From Acinetobacter genomosp. 15BJ (GTDB lineage: Bacteria > Pseudomonadota > Gammaproteobacteria > Pseudomonadales > Moraxellaceae), in contig NZ_KE007346.1 of NCBI RefSeq assembly GCF_000400715.1, positions 364,535 to 428,534 of the forward strand: DNA of 64,000 nt, in the 5' to 3' direction. Under the pieces are notes generated by a model. It ran no database searches and had not been told where the DNA came from. It saw nothing but the letters and a program-made list of their open reading frames with translations. A program made the position numbers and the translations under genes. Shown one piece after another: positions 9,130 through 18,879 of this stretch. How positions within the stretch are numbered: the stretch's first letter is position 1; each line of letters starts with the position of its first letter.

Positions 9130-9753
9130 TTAATCACGCTCAAAGAATTGAATCAGTGCATCAACATTATCCGTCTGCAATTGTTCACGCATTTTCAAAA
9201 TCTGTTTTTCATCTAAGTCATAAAGTTTAAGGGAAAGCAGTTTTTCAATGTCTTGTTCAGGAAAGCGGTATTTGATGACTTTGGCTGGGACACCACCGAC
9301 AATCGCATAGGGTGGTACATCTTGGGTGACCACAGCACCTGTCGCCACCACAGCACCTTCACCCAGTTTCACACCTTGCATGATCATGGCACGGCTACCA
9401 ATCCAGCAACCATCGGCAATGATTGTATCACCCGCAGGTTGAAAGCTACGTGTATCAAAAGGGAAGGTTGAAATCCAATCAGGGCGGTGCAATTGGTTGC
9501 CACCCATCATGATCACACATTCCGCGCCAAAGCAGACAAAGTTGCCAATATGTAGTTGGTCAATTGGTTTTTCAGCTGTCGAGGCTTTGTCATGTAGATA
9601 ACGCACCACACAGCGTTCAAAACCCTGATCCCAATAAGCCGAATAATAAGAGTAATTGCCTTTGATATGGATATTCGGATTGTTTACCGTTTTAGCAATA
9701 AATTCGAACTCACACCAATGTTTAATAGGGGAGTTGATTAACTTTTCGGACAT
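9130..9753 (-). CDS. Hexapeptide-repeat acetyltransferase, CatB/Vat (xenobiotic acetyltransferase) family
   Basis: 207 residues, close to the 205-210 of type B chloramphenicol and streptogramin acetyltransferases. It has the left-handed beta-helix pattern ([20 protein letters not shown], then [14 protein letters not shown]), the family loop with [16 protein letters not shown], whose His matches the catalytic base, and the N-terminal [11 protein letters not shown] region. It probably transfers acetyl from acetyl-CoA to a hydroxyl substrate. Chromosomal members of this family often have unknown physiological substrates, so no resistance phenotype should be assumed. Confidence 0.86.
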   Translation of the reverse strand: MSEKLINSPIKHWCEFEFIAKTVNNPNIHIKGNYSYYSAYWDQGFERCVVRYLHDKASTAEKPIDQLHIGNFVCFGAECVIMMGGNQLHRPDWISTFPFDTRSFQPAGDTIIADGCWIGSRAMIMQGVKLGEGAVVATGAVVTQDVPPYAIVGGVPAKVIKYRFPEQDIEKLLSLKLYDLDEKQILKMREQLQTDNVDALIQFFERD

Positions 9754-9844
9754 AAAGGAGATATAAAAAATAGGGAATTCGCCATTATACCGAATTGTAA
9801 TTCAAGCTGAACCAATAATCTCAATTCAGCCTGTGAGCCGGCGG

Positions 9845-10240
9845 CTAAGTACTGTGAGGAATACGCGCAATGACTTTAATCTCAAAGTCAAAACCTGCCA
9901 ACCAGGTTACGCCAATAGCAGTCCAGTTGGGATAAGGTTTTTGTGTAAATATCTGATTTTTAACTTTCATGATTTTATCGAATTGTTGTTCAGGATCAGT
10001 ATGAAAAGTGGTGACATCAACAATATCATCGAAAGTGCAGCCAGCCGCTGCTAATGTCGCCGCTAAATTTTTGAAAGCTTGTTCTACCTGTTGTTCGAAA
10101 TCGGGTTCTGGCGAGCCATCTTTACGGCTACCTACTTGCCCTGAAACAAAGAGTAAATCTTTAGATTGAATTGCAGCTGAATAACCATGCTGTTCATATA
10201 AAGCGTGGCGGTCTTGGGGAAATATCGCAGTTCTGGTCAT
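9845..10240 (-). CDS. RidA/YjgF family protein
   Basis: 131 residues, typical length. Recognisable family segments are LLFVSGQVGSRKDGSPE near residue 28, AAGCTFDDIVDVTTFHTDP near residue 65, and the C-terminal PNWTAIGVTWLAGFDFEIKVIARI. Canonical RidA hydrolyses reactive enamine/imine intermediates, but this belongs to the broader YjgF group, so the substrate is unknown. It is divergent from the tetR gene with a shared operator region, so it is probably repressed by that regulator. GGAGAACAGAC precedes the ATG. Confidence 0.9.
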   Translation of the reverse strand: MTRTAIFPQDRHALYEQHGYSAAIQSKDLLFVSGQVGSRKDGSPEPDFEQQVEQAFKNLAATLAAAGCTFDDIVDVTTFHTDPEQQFDKIMKVKNQIFTQKPYPNWTAIGVTWLAGFDFEIKVIARIPHST

Positions 10241-10300
10241 GTCTGTTCTCCTTCAATATTTAAAATTTAAAGCCGCAATCCGAAAGTTGTTTAACTTTCA

Positions 10301-10343
10301 CATACGCCTCGTATGTAAACATAATTGACATACGAGGCGTATG
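10301..10343. promoter_or_regulatory. Double palindromic operator in ridA/tetR divergent promoter region
   Basis: Two 15-base sites, CATACGCCTCGTATG (10301-10315) and CATACGAGGCGTATG (10329-10343), are exact reverse complements, and each is itself a palindrome of the form CATACGnnnCGTATG. Centres are 28 bases apart. A TTGACA (10325-10330) overlaps the right site, so bound repressor would block it. This is the expected architecture for an autoregulated TetR repressor. Confidence 0.92.
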
Positions 10344-10354
10344 TCAATTAAAAT
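10325..10354 (+). promoter_or_regulatory. Predicted tetR promoter
   Basis: A perfect -35 TTGACA (10325-10330) and a -10 TAAAAT (10349-10354) are separated by 18 bases. On the other strand, a second TTGACA (10347-10342) and a weaker TATGTT (10323-10318) could serve ridA, giving overlapping face-to-face promoters under one operator. Confidence 0.75.
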
Positions 10355-10381
10355 TTTTGTGATGATTGATTGGTGACATAC

Positions 10382-10969
10382 ATGTCTGTTCGTGAACGAA
10401 AGATGGCGGAAACCCGTACAAAACTGATTGAAGTAGCACGTCGTGCATTTGCTGAATATGGCTATGCCGATACTTCAATGGATAAACTCACGGCAGAAGC
10501 AGGACTAACTCGTGGAGCGCTATACCATCATTTTGGTGATAAGCGTGGTTTGTTTGCAGCAGTTGTTGATCAGATTGACTCGCAGATGGCTGAATATGCT
10601 CAGCAGCATTTGGAGCAACCTGATGATCTTTGGGAAGGATTATTGCTTGAAGGGCAGACTTATATTAAAAATGCTTTAAATCCTGAGTTTCAGCGTATTG
10701 TGTTACGTGATGGACCTGCTGTGCTGGGTGATCCAGCGCATTGGCCAAGTCAAAGCAGATGCCTGCAGTCTACGCGTGAGTGCGTTGAGCAACTTTTGGC
10801 GGCAGATCGAATTAAAATGGTAGATCCAGAAGCTGCAGCAGTATTTTTAAATGGCGCGGCCATGAATGCTGCATTATGGGTGGCCTCTAGCGAAAATCCT
10901 GAACAGTTACTTCCTGAAGCCTTAAATGCTTTTCAAATTTTCGCATCAGGTTTTTTGAAAAATATATAG
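10382..10969 (+). CDS. TetR/AcrR family transcriptional repressor
   Basis: 195 residues from ATG 10382, chosen because a GGTGA (10372-10376) precedes it at good spacing; TTG 10370 and GTG 10373 are in frame upstream. The N-terminal DNA-binding domain is canonical: LIEVARRAFAEYGYADTSMD, then KLTAEAGLTRGALYHHFGDK with the recognition helix. The C-terminal ligand domain has the TetR_C layout (RIVLRDGPAVLGDPAHW). The double CATACG operator directly upstream is its likely binding site. Regulated targets visible here are itself and ridA. Confidence 0.93.
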   Translation: MSVRERKMAETRTKLIEVARRAFAEYGYADTSMDKLTAEAGLTRGALYHHFGDKRGLFAAVVDQIDSQMAEYAQQHLEQPDDLWEGLLLEGQTYIKNALNPEFQRIVLRDGPAVLGDPAHWPSQSRCLQSTRECVEQLLAADRIKMVDPEAAAVFLNGAAMNAALWVASSENPEQLLPEALNAFQIFASGFLKNI

Positions 10970-11001
10970 CTAATTATATTTTGATCCAGCATCTGAAATA
11001 T

Positions 11002-11026
11002 AAAAAACCCCTCAAAATGAGGGGTT
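11002..11026 (-). terminator. Terminator of greA
   Basis: AACCCCTCA / TGAGGGGTT stem with a three-base loop. The uninterrupted T-run lies on the minus strand (A-run 11002-11007), so it serves greA rather than tetR. Confidence 0.88.
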
Positions 11027-11042
11027 AATTGCATATAGAATA

Positions 11043-11519
11043 TTAAATATATTCCACACTCACGATTTCGTATTCAACTTCACCTTGTGGTGTTTGAATT
11101 TTTGCTTCGTCGCCTTCGTTCTTACCTAAAAGACCACGTGCAATCGGTGAGTTCACTGAGATTTTATTGATTTTAAAATCTGCTTCGTCATCACCAACAA
11201 TTTTATAAGTCTTACGTTCTTCGGTATCAAGATTTTCAATCGTTACAGTCACGCCAAAGACAACACGGCCATTTTGCTCAAGTGTTTTGACATCAATTTC
11301 TTGTACTGCGCCCAGTTTACCTTCGATATCCTGAATACGACCTTCGCAGAAACCTTGCTGTTCACGCGCAGCATGATATTCAGCATTTTCCTTTAAATCA
11401 CCGTGTTCACGAGCTTCAGCAATCGCTTGGATAATACGTGGGCGATCCACTGTCTTGAGCTGTTGTAATTCTTTCTCTAAGGCAACCTTGCCTTCGGGAG
11501 TCATAGGATAACGTTGCAT
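11043..11519 (-). CDS. greA: Transcription elongation factor GreA
   Basis: 158 residues, exactly the standard GreA length. The N-terminal coiled coil carries the acidic tip [17 protein letters not shown], whose Asp and Glu coordinate the second Mg2+ in the RNA polymerase secondary channel. The C-terminal FKBP-like domain has [15 protein letters not shown] and [11 protein letters not shown]. It stimulates transcript cleavage by backtracked polymerase. It lies downstream of carAB on the same strand but is separated by a strong terminator, so it probably has its own promoter. A second paralogue, greB, is at 40519. Confidence 0.97.
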   Translation of the reverse strand: MQRYPMTPEGKVALEKELQQLKTVDRPRIIQAIAEAREHGDLKENAEYHAAREQQGFCEGRIQDIEGKLGAVQEIDVKTLEQNGRVVFGVTVTIENLDTEERKTYKIVGDDEADFKINKISVNSPIARGLLGKNEGDEAKIQTPQGEVEYEIVSVEYI

Positions 11520-11557
11520 TCTGGTCCCCTCTAAATTGGTTGGGAAAATACAGGATT

Positions 11558-11595
11558 AAAAAAAGAAAAAGCCCGCCACCGATAAGGTGACGGGA
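11558..11595 (-). terminator. Terminator of carAB operon
   Basis: On the minus strand GTCCCGTCACC, a TTATC loop and GGTGGCGGGC are followed by a T-rich tail, between the carB stop and greA start. The stem has one mismatch. Confidence 0.88.
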
Positions 11596-11611
11596 CTTTA
11601 TCGGTAGAGAA

Positions 11612-14600
11612 TTAACCTACAGTTTGTAAATCTTGCAAGCGGTATACATCCATTGGCAATTTCACAGCAAATGCTTGGCAAACTGCTTCAGCACCGTTAA
11701 TTGTCGTGGTGTAATACACCTTGCCTTGGAGGGCAGCACGACGAATCATGGCAGAATCATACTGAGCTTGTTTGCCTTCAGTTGTGTTGACAATAAGATG
11801 AATTTCACCATTTTTCAAGCGGTCAACAATATGTGGGCGACCTTCGGTCACTTTATTGACTGCTTCGCACTCAATGCCTGCTTCTTTTAGGACACGATGC
11901 GTACCATTGGTTGCAACAAGCTTAAAGCCATAAGCGATTAACTGTTTTGCAATGTCGGCAATGTATTTCTTATCTGATTCACGAACAGATAAGAATGCAT
12001 GTTTGACTTCGCCTTCGGTTGGTAAGCCCGGTAAACGTTCATTTGAACCAAGCACTGCTTTGTAGAATGCTTCACCAAATGTTTTACCAACGCCCATCAC
12101 TTCACCTGTAGATTTCATCTCAGGCCCAAGCATTGGATCTACGCCAGGGAATTTGGCAAATGGGAACACCGCTTCTTTAACAGCAAAATGTGTTGGAATG
12201 ATTTCTTTGGTGAAACCTTGTGATTCCAAAGATTGGCCAGCCATACAGCGAGCAGCCACTTTTGCTAAAGAGTCACCAATACATTTAGAAACGAAAGGAA
12301 CGGTACGTGATGCACGTGGGTTCACTTCAAGGATATAAATGTCGTCGCCTTTCACCGCAAACTGAACGTTCATCAAGCCAATAACGCCAAGCTCTTTTGC
12401 CATCGCAACCGTTTGACGACGCATCTCATCCTGAACTTCTTGTGAAAGCGAGTAAGGAGGAATTGAACATGCTGAGTCACCTGAGTGAATACCGGCTTGT
12501 TCAATGTGCTGCATGATACCGCCGATCACAACATCTTTACCGTCAGATACGCAGTCCACGTCAACTTCAGTTGCATCGTCAAGGAAACGGTCAAGTAGGA
12601 CAGGGGCTTCATTCGACGCTTGTACTGCTTCACGAAGGTAACGTTTAAGTTCCTCTTCGTTATAGACGATTTCCATTGCACGACCACCCAATACATAAGA
12701 TGGGCGAACAACTAGTGGATAACCCACTTTAGCCGCTTCAGAAATACCTTCTTCAGCAGATTTTACAATGCTGTTGTTTGGTTGACGAAGTTGTAGACGT
12801 TGAATCATTTGCTGGAAACGTTCACGGTCTTCTGCACGGTCAATTGCATCAGGAGATGTACCAATGATTGGTGTACCTGCTTCTTCCAAAGCACGTGCCA
12901 ATTTCAAAGGTGTTTGACCACCGTACTGTACGATCACGCCTTTAGGCTTCTCGGTACGTACGATTTCAAGTACATCTTCAAGTGTTACTGGCTCGAAGTA
13001 TAAACGGTCAGATGTGTCATAGTCGGTTGAAACAGTTTCAGGGTTACAGTTCACCATGATCGTTTCATAACCGTCTTCACGCATTGCAAGCGCAGCGTGT
13101 ACACAGCAGTAGTCAAACTCGATCCCTTGACCAATACGGTTAGGACCACCACCAATCACCATGATCTTGTCACGGTTTGATGGATTTGCTTCACATTCTT
13201 CATCGTAAGTTGAATACATGTAAGCAGTACCAGATTCAAACTCTGCTGCACAGGTATCAACACGTTTGTAAACTGGATATACACCCAAGTTCCAACGTTG
13301 TTTACGGAATTGCTTTTGTGAAATACCCATCAAGTCAGCAATACGCAGGTCAGATAAACCTTTGCGCTTGAATGAACGGATATTGTCAGCATTTAAGTCA
13401 CCAAAACCTAATGCTTTCACTTGAGCTTCAGTTTTAATGATGTCTTCGATTTGGATCAAGAACCAACGGTCGATCTTGGTTGCTTCAAATACGTCATCTA
13501 GAGAGAAACCATGACGGAATGCATCAGCAACGTACCAGATACGCTCTGGACCAGGAACTTTAAGCTCTTTTAAGATGATGTCTTTGGCATTGGCTGTACC
13601 AGCTTCAACTTTCTCGTCAAAGCCGCTTACGCCCACTTCAAGACCACGAAGTGCTTTTTGTACAGATTCTTGGAAGTTACGACCAATCGCCATCACTTCG
13701 CCCACAGATTTCATCTGAGTCGTTAGTACTGGCTCAGCTTGTGGGAATTTTTCGAAGTTAAAACGTGGAATCTTAGTGACAACATAGTCAATCGATGGTT
13801 CGAAAGATGCAGGTGTAATACCGCCAGTGATGTCATTTTTCAATTCATCAAGGGTATAACCTACTGCAAGTTTCGCCGCGATTTTAGCAATCGGGAAACC
13901 TGTTGCTTTAGATGCAAGTGCAGATGAGCGAGAAACACGTGGGTTCATCTCGATCACAACCATACGACCGTCTTTCGGGTTAATACCGAATTGAACGTTC
14001 GAACCACCAGTCTCTACACCAATTTCACGAAGAACTGCAACAGATGCATTACGCATCAATTGATATTCTTTGTCTGTCAATGTTTGAGCAGGCGCAACGG
14101 TGATTGAGTCACCTGTGTGAACGCCCATTGGGTCGAAGTTTTCGATCGCACAGACGATGATGCAGTTGTCGTTTTTGTCACGAACAACTTCCATCTCGTA
14201 TTCTTTCCAACCAATCAAAGATTCATCAATCAATAATTGTTTGGTTGGAGAAAGATCGAAACCACGTTCACAGATTTCTAGGAATTCTTCGCGGTTATAC
14301 GCGATACCGCCACCTGAACCACCCATCGTGAATGATGGACGAATGATCACAGGGAAACCGAAGCCTGCTTGAATCGCCAATGCTTCTTCCATTGTTTCAG
14401 CAATGGCAGCTTTTGGACATTCCAAACCAATTTTACGCATCGCGATATCAAACAGTTTACGATCTTCTGCTTTTTCAATCGCTTCTTTTGATGCACCAAT
14501 CAATTCAACATTATATTTTTCAAGAACACCGTGCTCATCTAAAGCAAGGGCACAGTTCAATGCAGTTTGGCCACCCATGGTTGGCAGAACTGCATCTGGA

Positions 14601-14845
14601 CGTTCTTTTTCAATGATTTGTGCAACTGTCTGCCAAGTGATTGGCTCGATATACGTCGCATCCGCCATTGCAGGGTCAGTCATAATGGTCGCTGGGTTAG
14701 AGTTCACCAAAATAACGCGATAACCTTCTTCACGAAGCGCTTTACATGCTTGCGCACCTGAATAGTCAAATTCGCAGGCTTGACCAATGACAATAGGACC
14801 AGCACCAATAATTAAGATGCTTTTAATATCCGTACGTTTAGGCAT
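11612..14845 (-). CDS. carB: Carbamoyl-phosphate synthase large subunit
   Basis: 1077 residues, the normal CarB length. Two ATP-grasp halves are visible: the first begins with [24 protein letters not shown], shortened here to its GAGPIVIGQ core, and the second with [20 protein letters not shown], again with a GGGPNRIGQ core. Each has its own PRVSRSSAL or PRASRTVPF end. The C-terminal MGS-like regulatory domain ([19 protein letters not shown]) is the UMP/ornithine allosteric site in Enterobacteria. It makes carbamoyl phosphate from bicarbonate, ammonia and 2 ATP for arginine and pyrimidine synthesis. It starts 14 bases after carA. Confidence 0.98.
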   Translation of the reverse strand: MPKRTDIKSILIIGAGPIVIGQACEFDYSGAQACKALREEGYRVILVNSNPATIMTDPAMADATYIEPITWQTVAQIIEKERPDAVLPTMGGQTALNCALALDEHGVLEKYNVELIGASKEAIEKAEDRKLFDIAMRKIGLECPKAAIAETMEEALAIQAGFGFPVIIRPSFTMGGSGGGIAYNREEFLEICERGFDLSPTKQLLIDESLIGWKEYEMEVVRDKNDNCIIVCAIENFDPMGVHTGDSITVAPAQTLTDKEYQLMRNASVAVLREIGVETGGSNVQFGINPKDGRMVVIEMNPRVSRSSALASKATGFPIAKIAAKLAVGYTLDELKNDITGGITPASFEPSIDYVVTKIPRFNFEKFPQAEPVLTTQMKSVGEVMAIGRNFQESVQKALRGLEVGVSGFDEKVEAGTANAKDIILKELKVPGPERIWYVADAFRHGFSLDDVFEATKIDRWFLIQIEDIIKTEAQVKALGFGDLNADNIRSFKRKGLSDLRIADLMGISQKQFRKQRWNLGVYPVYKRVDTCAAEFESGTAYMYSTYDEECEANPSNRDKIMVIGGGPNRIGQGIEFDYCCVHAALAMREDGYETIMVNCNPETVSTDYDTSDRLYFEPVTLEDVLEIVRTEKPKGVIVQYGGQTPLKLARALEEAGTPIIGTSPDAIDRAEDRERFQQMIQRLQLRQPNNSIVKSAEEGISEAAKVGYPLVVRPSYVLGGRAMEIVYNEEELKRYLREAVQASNEAPVLLDRFLDDATEVDVDCVSDGKDVVIGGIMQHIEQAGIHSGDSACSIPPYSLSQEVQDEMRRQTVAMAKELGVIGLMNVQFAVKGDDIYILEVNPRASRTVPFVSKCIGDSLAKVAARCMAGQSLESQGFTKEIIPTHFAVKEAVFPFAKFPGVDPMLGPEMKSTGEVMGVGKTFGEAFYKAVLGSNERLPGLPTEGEVKHAFLSVRESDKKYIADIAKQLIAYGFKLVATNGTHRVLKEAGIECEAVNKVTEGRPHIVDRLKNGEIHLIVNTTEGKQAQYDSAMIRRAALQGKVYYTTTINGAEAVCQAFAVKLPMDVYRLQDLQTVG

Positions 14846-14859
14846 TATTCGCTCCGTAA

Positions 14860-15999
14860 TTACTTCTTAGCTGCTTCGATAAGTTCGATGAAATGATCGA
14901 ACAATGGGGCACAGTCATGTGGACCAGGGCTGGCTTCAGGGTGACCCTGAAAACTGAATGCTGGTTTGTCAGTGCGATGAATACCTTGGTTTGTACCATC
15001 AAACAGTGAGCGATGTGTCACTTTTAAGTTTGCAGGTAAAGTACTCTCGTCAACAGCAAAGCCGTGGTTTTGAGAAGTAATCATCACTGTACCTTTCTCA
15101 AGGTTTTGTACAGGATGGTTAGCGCCGTGATGACCATGATTCATTTTCATGGTTTTCGCGCCAGAAGCGAGCGCCAAAATTTGGTGACCCAAGCAAATAC
15201 CGAATACAGGTAGGTTGGTTGTATCAACAATAGTTTTCACTGCTTCAATTGCATAATCACATGCTGCTGGATCGCCAGGACCATTCGATAAGAACACGCC
15301 ATCTGGATTGAGTGTGAGCACTTTTTCAGCAGGGGTTTGTGCAGGAACAACAGTTAATTTACAACCACGGTCTGCAAGCATACGTAAGATGTTGGTTTTG
15401 ACACCGTAATCGTATGCAACAACATGAAATTTTAATTCTGGTTGGGTGAAACCTTCGCCCAAAGTCCAAGAGCCTTCAGTCCATTCAAAACCTGTCGGAT
15501 CACAGCATTCTTTCGCAAGATCTAGACCGTTTAAACCACCAAATGCACGTGCTTTTGCAATTGCTTCTTCTTCTGTAATATTTTCGCCAGCAAGGATGCA
15601 ACCATTTTGTGCACCTTTGTCGCGTAGAATACGCGTCAATTTACGCGTATCAATATCAGCAATCGCAACAACATTATGTTGTTCTAAATATTCACTCAGT
15701 GATTGCTCAGCACGGAAATTACTATGTAATAAAGGCAGATCACGAATAATTAAACCATTCGCCCATACTTTATGGATGCGACCTGATTCAACGTCTTCAC
15801 TATTACAGCCAGTATTTCCAATATGAGGATAAGTCAACGTCACAATTTGTTGTGCGTAGCTTGGGTCAGTCAAAATTTCTTGATAACCAGTCATGGCAGT
15901 GTTAAAAACGACTTCACCAGTCGTACTACCCGATGCACCGATAGACGTTCCTTTAAAGATCGTTCCATCTGCGAGGGCTAAAATGGCGGGGGTGCTCAA
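14860..15999 (-). CDS. carA: Carbamoyl-phosphate synthase small (glutaminase) subunit
   Basis: 379 residues. The class I glutamine amidotransferase triad is present: Cys269 in FGICLGHQ, His353 and Glu355 in [11 protein letters not shown]. The N-terminal CPSase domain includes [17 protein letters not shown]. It hydrolyses glutamine and channels ammonia to CarB. The start is a TTG at 15999 preceded by CAGGAG at good spacing, giving [12 protein letters not shown]. Expression is probably controlled by the 120-base leader upstream, which carries two micro-ORFs and U-runs. Confidence 0.98.
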   Translation of the reverse strand: MSTPAILALADGTIFKGTSIGASGSTTGEVVFNTAMTGYQEILTDPSYAQQIVTLTYPHIGNTGCNSEDVESGRIHKVWANGLIIRDLPLLHSNFRAEQSLSEYLEQHNVVAIADIDTRKLTRILRDKGAQNGCILAGENITEEEAIAKARAFGGLNGLDLAKECCDPTGFEWTEGSWTLGEGFTQPELKFHVVAYDYGVKTNILRMLADRGCKLTVVPAQTPAEKVLTLNPDGVFLSNGPGDPAACDYAIEAVKTIVDTTNLPVFGICLGHQILALASGAKTMKMNHGHHGANHPVQNLEKGTVMITSQNHGFAVDESTLPANLKVTHRSLFDGTNQGIHRTDKPAFSFQGHPEASPGPHDCAPLFDHFIELIEAAKK

Positions 16000-16014
16000 A
16001 CCAAAGCTCCTGAA

Positions 16015-16133
16015 CTAAGACCACAAAAATAGGGCTGTAAAAAAGCGAGAAGACATAAAAAAAGGCAGGCCGTCTTTAAAAAAACATGCCCCTCCTTCCA
16101 GTCTGCTCGCTTGTAACTTAACAGCGCATTATA
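16015..16133 (-). promoter_or_regulatory. carAB promoter and candidate pyrimidine/arginine leader-attenuator
   Basis: On the minus strand a -35 TAGACT (16156-16151) and a perfect -10 TATAAT (16133-16128) are 17 bases apart. About 35 bases into the transcript, GGAAGGAGGGGC precedes ATG TTT TTT TAA (16087-16076), a three-residue ORF (Met-Phe-Phe). The GGAGGGGCA around its start can pair, with G-U pairs, with TGCCTTTTTTT (16067-16057). A second small ORF, MSSRFFTALFLWS (16056-16015), ends 15 bases before carA. U-runs beside micro-ORFs recall UTP-sensitive pyrimidine leaders, but the mechanism is inferred. Confidence 0.6.
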
Positions 16134-16360
16134 CGCATGAGTCGGTGAAAAGTCTATGTGTTTTATTTATTAAAGTCAGAATTTACCAATTTCTTTTATA
16201 AGCATTCGCAGGGCAGTGTCTATTGCAAAATCAATCATCCTTCTATCGATATCATGAGATATTATGCAAATTGTTAGACAATTTTTTTTGTGTTTGGGAT
16301 GTGGCCGTTTTATCTTATATCTAGCCAAAAAATCAACAATCAATAAAGAGGGTAATCAAA
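16134..16360. other. Intergenic region between carA promoter and coiled-coil gene
   Basis: AT-rich. It must hold the upstream part of the carA promoter on the minus strand and a promoter for the coiled-coil gene on the plus strand. One candidate for the latter is TTGTGT, 17 bases, TATCTT just before 16320. No gene or other conserved element is recognised. Confidence 0.4.
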
Positions 16361-16939
16361 ATGGCTGAGAATCAAACCACACCTGCAACTGCTGAAGAAG
16401 TAAAAACTGCTGTAGTTGAAAAAACCACGAAAGCGAAAGAAGCTGTTGCTGAAAAGACTGCTGAAGTCAAAGAAGTGGTTGCTGAAAAAACTGCAAAAGC
16501 AAAAGAGGTTGTTGCAGAAAAAACTGCGAAGGCGAAAGAAGTGATTGCAGAAACTCAAGAGCAAGCCAAAGAAGTGATCGCTGAAACTCAAGGTCAAGTA
16601 AAAGAAGCTTTAGCTGAAACTCAAGAAAAAATTGAGGCTGAAGCGAAAGAATTGAATCAAAACATTCAAAACCAGCTGACTCAAATCAAGCAAGATCTTC
16701 TAGAGCGTATTGAAGTGATTAAGACTCAACTTAATTCATCGCAAGGTAACTTACTTGAACTTAAAAATGCATTGAAAATTGAATTAAATGCATTGATTGA
16801 AGACCTGACCAAAGTAAGCAAAGAACTGAAAGATGACATTAGCCAGATTTCAGTGAAGCACAAAGATACATTGGTAGGTAGCTTTAAACGCACTAAAGAA
16901 CAAGCGGTTGAAGCTTGGAATAAAGTACGTGCTAGCTAA
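16361..16939 (+). CDS. Alanine/lysine/glutamate-rich coiled-coil repeat protein (LEA/apolipoprotein-like)
   Basis: 192 residues. The first 100 are a tandem array of about 11-residue amphipathic units of the form KEVVAEKTAKA (VAEKTAEVKEV, VAEKTAKAKEV, IAETQEQAKEV and so on), much like late-embryogenesis-abundant or apolipoprotein helices. The rest is a charged helix (ELKNALKIELNALIEDLTKVS). There is no signal peptide, cysteine or aromatic cluster. Likely roles are stress protection, or a surface- or granule-coating protein; none can be chosen from sequence. It is preceded by an AGAGGG ribosome binding site and followed by its own terminator. Confidence 0.8.
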   Translation: MAENQTTPATAEEVKTAVVEKTTKAKEAVAEKTAEVKEVVAEKTAKAKEVVAEKTAKAKEVIAETQEQAKEVIAETQGQVKEALAETQEKIEAEAKELNQNIQNQLTQIKQDLLERIEVIKTQLNSSQGNLLELKNALKIELNALIEDLTKVSKELKDDISQISVKHKDTLVGSFKRTKEQAVEAWNKVRAS

Positions 16940-16953
16940 TTAATTGCAGGCAT

Positions 16954-16985
16954 AAAAAAAGCGAGAATTTTTCTCGCTTTTTTTA
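16954..16985. terminator. Bidirectional terminator
   Basis: AAAAAAAGCGAGAA / TTCTCGCTTTTTTT hairpin between the coiled-coil gene and the convergent DOMON-like gene; T-runs on both strands. Confidence 0.92.
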
Positions 16986-16995
16986 TTTTTTAAAT

Positions 16996-17532
16996 TTAAA
17001 ACTGATGTAACCAATCACGTTTGTTATGAAAGTCAGCTTGAGGACTACTGTGTTGCATCGCAAAATACTGCATACCTTGCGTAGTTTCCAGAACAGCAGT
17101 CAAACCAAGATATACGTCAGCCCATTTTAATTCATGCTCGCGCATAAATTGCGACAAATCTAAACTGACATTTAAGCCATAATGGGTGCGCTGTAAATGA
17201 TTCAATTCAATGTCATATGCTGCAATCGGCGGCATATTTTCAGGAAAACGGTATTCTTCAAATTGATAAACTTGCCAAGCCTGAGAAGGTGATAGATTAA
17301 TTTCACGGTAGAGATCTTGATCTTTCACGCCGACAAAAATTTCAAAGCAAGTGTGTTCCCATAAAAAGTCTTGACGTGGATGTGCCGTGACTTGATTCGG
17401 GTAAATCAGAAATTGATTTGGGTCACGAACCCAAAAACCAACATTTAAGGTTGCTGGTGTTTGTTGCTCAATCGCTCCAACGACCGTAATGGCACTAAAG
17501 CGATCAAAGGCAGACAGCTCATAACTTGCCAT
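16996..17532 (-). CDS. DOMON-like domain protein, function unknown
   Basis: 178 residues with a beta-sandwich-like pattern. WEHTCFEIFVGVKDQDLYRE and EINLSPSQAWQVYQFEEYR are typical of the DOMON-like type 1 domain family of uncharacterised proteobacterial proteins. Related domains bind haem or sugars, but no haem ligand can be assigned here. No signal peptide is seen. It starts five bases after the yhbY stop on the same strand, so the two are probably cotranscribed. Confidence 0.8.
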   Translation of the reverse strand: MASYELSAFDRFSAITVVGAIEQQTPATLNVGFWVRDPNQFLIYPNQVTAHPRQDFLWEHTCFEIFVGVKDQDLYREINLSPSQAWQVYQFEEYRFPENMPPIAAYDIELNHLQRTHYGLNVSLDLSQFMREHELKWADVYLGLTAVLETTQGMQYFAMQHSSPQADFHNKRDWLHQF

Positions 17533-17537
17533 CGTAA

Positions 17538-17864
17538 TTACTTATTATTTAAATGAGCAAAACGAACCAAGTTAGACAGGTGTTGGTTTTGCTTTGCTGC
17601 TTTTTTATAAAGCAAAACAATTTTACCAATTTTCTGTACAGATTCTGCACCTGTTGCTTCAACAATGGCATCAATCACTGCAGCACGCGCATCACGGTCT
17701 TCACCCGCAATTTTCACTTTAATCAATTCGTGATCATTTAGCGCACGATTTGTTTCTTCAATGACGTTTTCTGTAAGACCTTGGCCACCAACCATTACCA
17801 CTGGATTAAGTGCATGACCAATTTGACGTAAACGTTTACGTTCATGGATAGATAAAGCCGCCAT
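17538..17864 (-). CDS. yhbY: YhbY family ribosome assembly RNA-binding protein (CRM domain)
   Basis: 108 residues from the ATG giving MAALSIHERKRLRQIGHALN; the frame extends 14 codons further upstream. The CRM domain is evident: ALNPVVMVGGQGLTENVIEE, then HELIKVKIAG. In E. coli, YhbY associates with pre-50S particles. It lies divergent from rlmE, a 23S rRNA methyltransferase, as in many gammaproteobacteria, consistent with a ribosome-biogenesis cluster. Confidence 0.93.
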   Translation of the reverse strand: MAALSIHERKRLRQIGHALNPVVMVGGQGLTENVIEETNRALNDHELIKVKIAGEDRDARAAVIDAIVEATGAESVQKIGKIVLLYKKAAKQNQHLSNLVRFAHLNNK

Positions 17865-18092
17865 TAAAAATACCTGATTGGAAAAACGACCTAGTATAAC
17901 TTGCATCCCGATTCTAAGATAGATTCAGAAGACAAGCACTTGAAACAAATATGTGAAAATTGCTGAAATATCCAATGATGATGATCGAAAAAAATCTGTA
18001 AAAGTTCGTGTGAATGAAGTACATCCGTACTGTAATGAGAGTAATTTTCACGTACAATGACTCATCAGAAGTTTTTTGAAATTTAGTGAGTT

Positions 18093-18743
18093 ATGGCGAC
18101 ACGCATTACCAATCAAAAATTGTCTAAAAGCAGTCGTGTGTGGATGCGAGAGCACTTAGATGACCATTTTGTGAAGAAAGCACAAAAGGAAGGTTATCGC
18201 GCACGCGCGGCATATAAGTTACTTGAAATCCAAGAAAAATATAAAATGATCAAACCTGGGATGACGGTTGTCGACTTAGGCGCGGCGCCAGGTAGCTGGT
18301 CGCAAATTGCAGGTAAATTGGTCGGATCAAATGGTTTAGTGATTGCTTCAGATATTTTGGCAATGGATGCTCTTCCAGATGTGACCTTCTTGCAAGGTGA
18401 CTTTCGCGAGGAAGAAGTTTTCGAAAAATTGTTAAATATTTTAAATGGACGTCAAGTAGACGTTGTAATTTCAGATATGGCCCCCAATACATCAGGTAAT
18501 AGGGCTGTTGATCAACCGCGTCAAATTTACTTATGTGAATTGGCTTTGGATTTTGCTCAGAAAGTACTCGGACCCAACGGACAGTTTCTTGTTAAAGTGT
18601 TCCAAGGTTCAGGATTTGATGAGTTCAGAAAACAAGTGGTCGATGGTTTTGATGTATTAAAAACAGCCAAACCTGCGGCTTCACGTGCTCGATCGAAAGA
18701 AGTTTTTTTGATTGGCCAAGGTCGTAAAAAGGCATTGCAATAA
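18093..18743 (+). CDS. rlmE: 23S rRNA (uridine-2'-O-)-methyltransferase RlmE (FtsJ)
   Basis: 216 residues, near the E. coli length of 209. The SAM-binding motif [15 protein letters not shown] and the catalytic-region motif [21 protein letters not shown], shortened here to [10 protein letters not shown], identify RlmE. The N-terminal [15 protein letters not shown] and the later [14 protein letters not shown] contain the lysines of the K-D-K-E tetrad. It methylates U2552 of 23S rRNA in the 50S A-loop. It is followed by ftsH in the order conserved in gammaproteobacteria. Confidence 0.97.
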   Translation: MATRITNQKLSKSSRVWMREHLDDHFVKKAQKEGYRARAAYKLLEIQEKYKMIKPGMTVVDLGAAPGSWSQIAGKLVGSNGLVIASDILAMDALPDVTFLQGDFREEEVFEKLLNILNGRQVDVVISDMAPNTSGNRAVDQPRQIYLCELALDFAQKVLGPNGQFLVKVFQGSGFDEFRKQVVDGFDVLKTAKPAASRARSKEVFLIGQGRKKALQ

Positions 18744-18879
18744 AAGTGTACTTGCCAAGTTGTTAAAAATTGTGCATTTTGTACCTTTTAAGTTTTTTGC
18801 AACGCAAATTCATTGCTGTTTTTGTGAAGGTCAGCCAAGATTAGGTATGATCAAATTAGATTGATATGGGAATAAAGCC

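Noticed and set aside
9130-9753. Calling the acetyltransferase a chloramphenicol resistance gene
   Set aside because: The CatB/Vat family includes many housekeeping members; sequence alone does not show drug acetylation.
12153-14761. Multiple plus-strand ORFs within carB
   Set aside because: Antisense or shifted-frame shadows of carB.
16340-16597. Minus-strand ORF rich in Phe and Ser
   Set aside because: It is the antisense of the KE/AK repeats of the coiled-coil gene, an artefact of repetitive codons.
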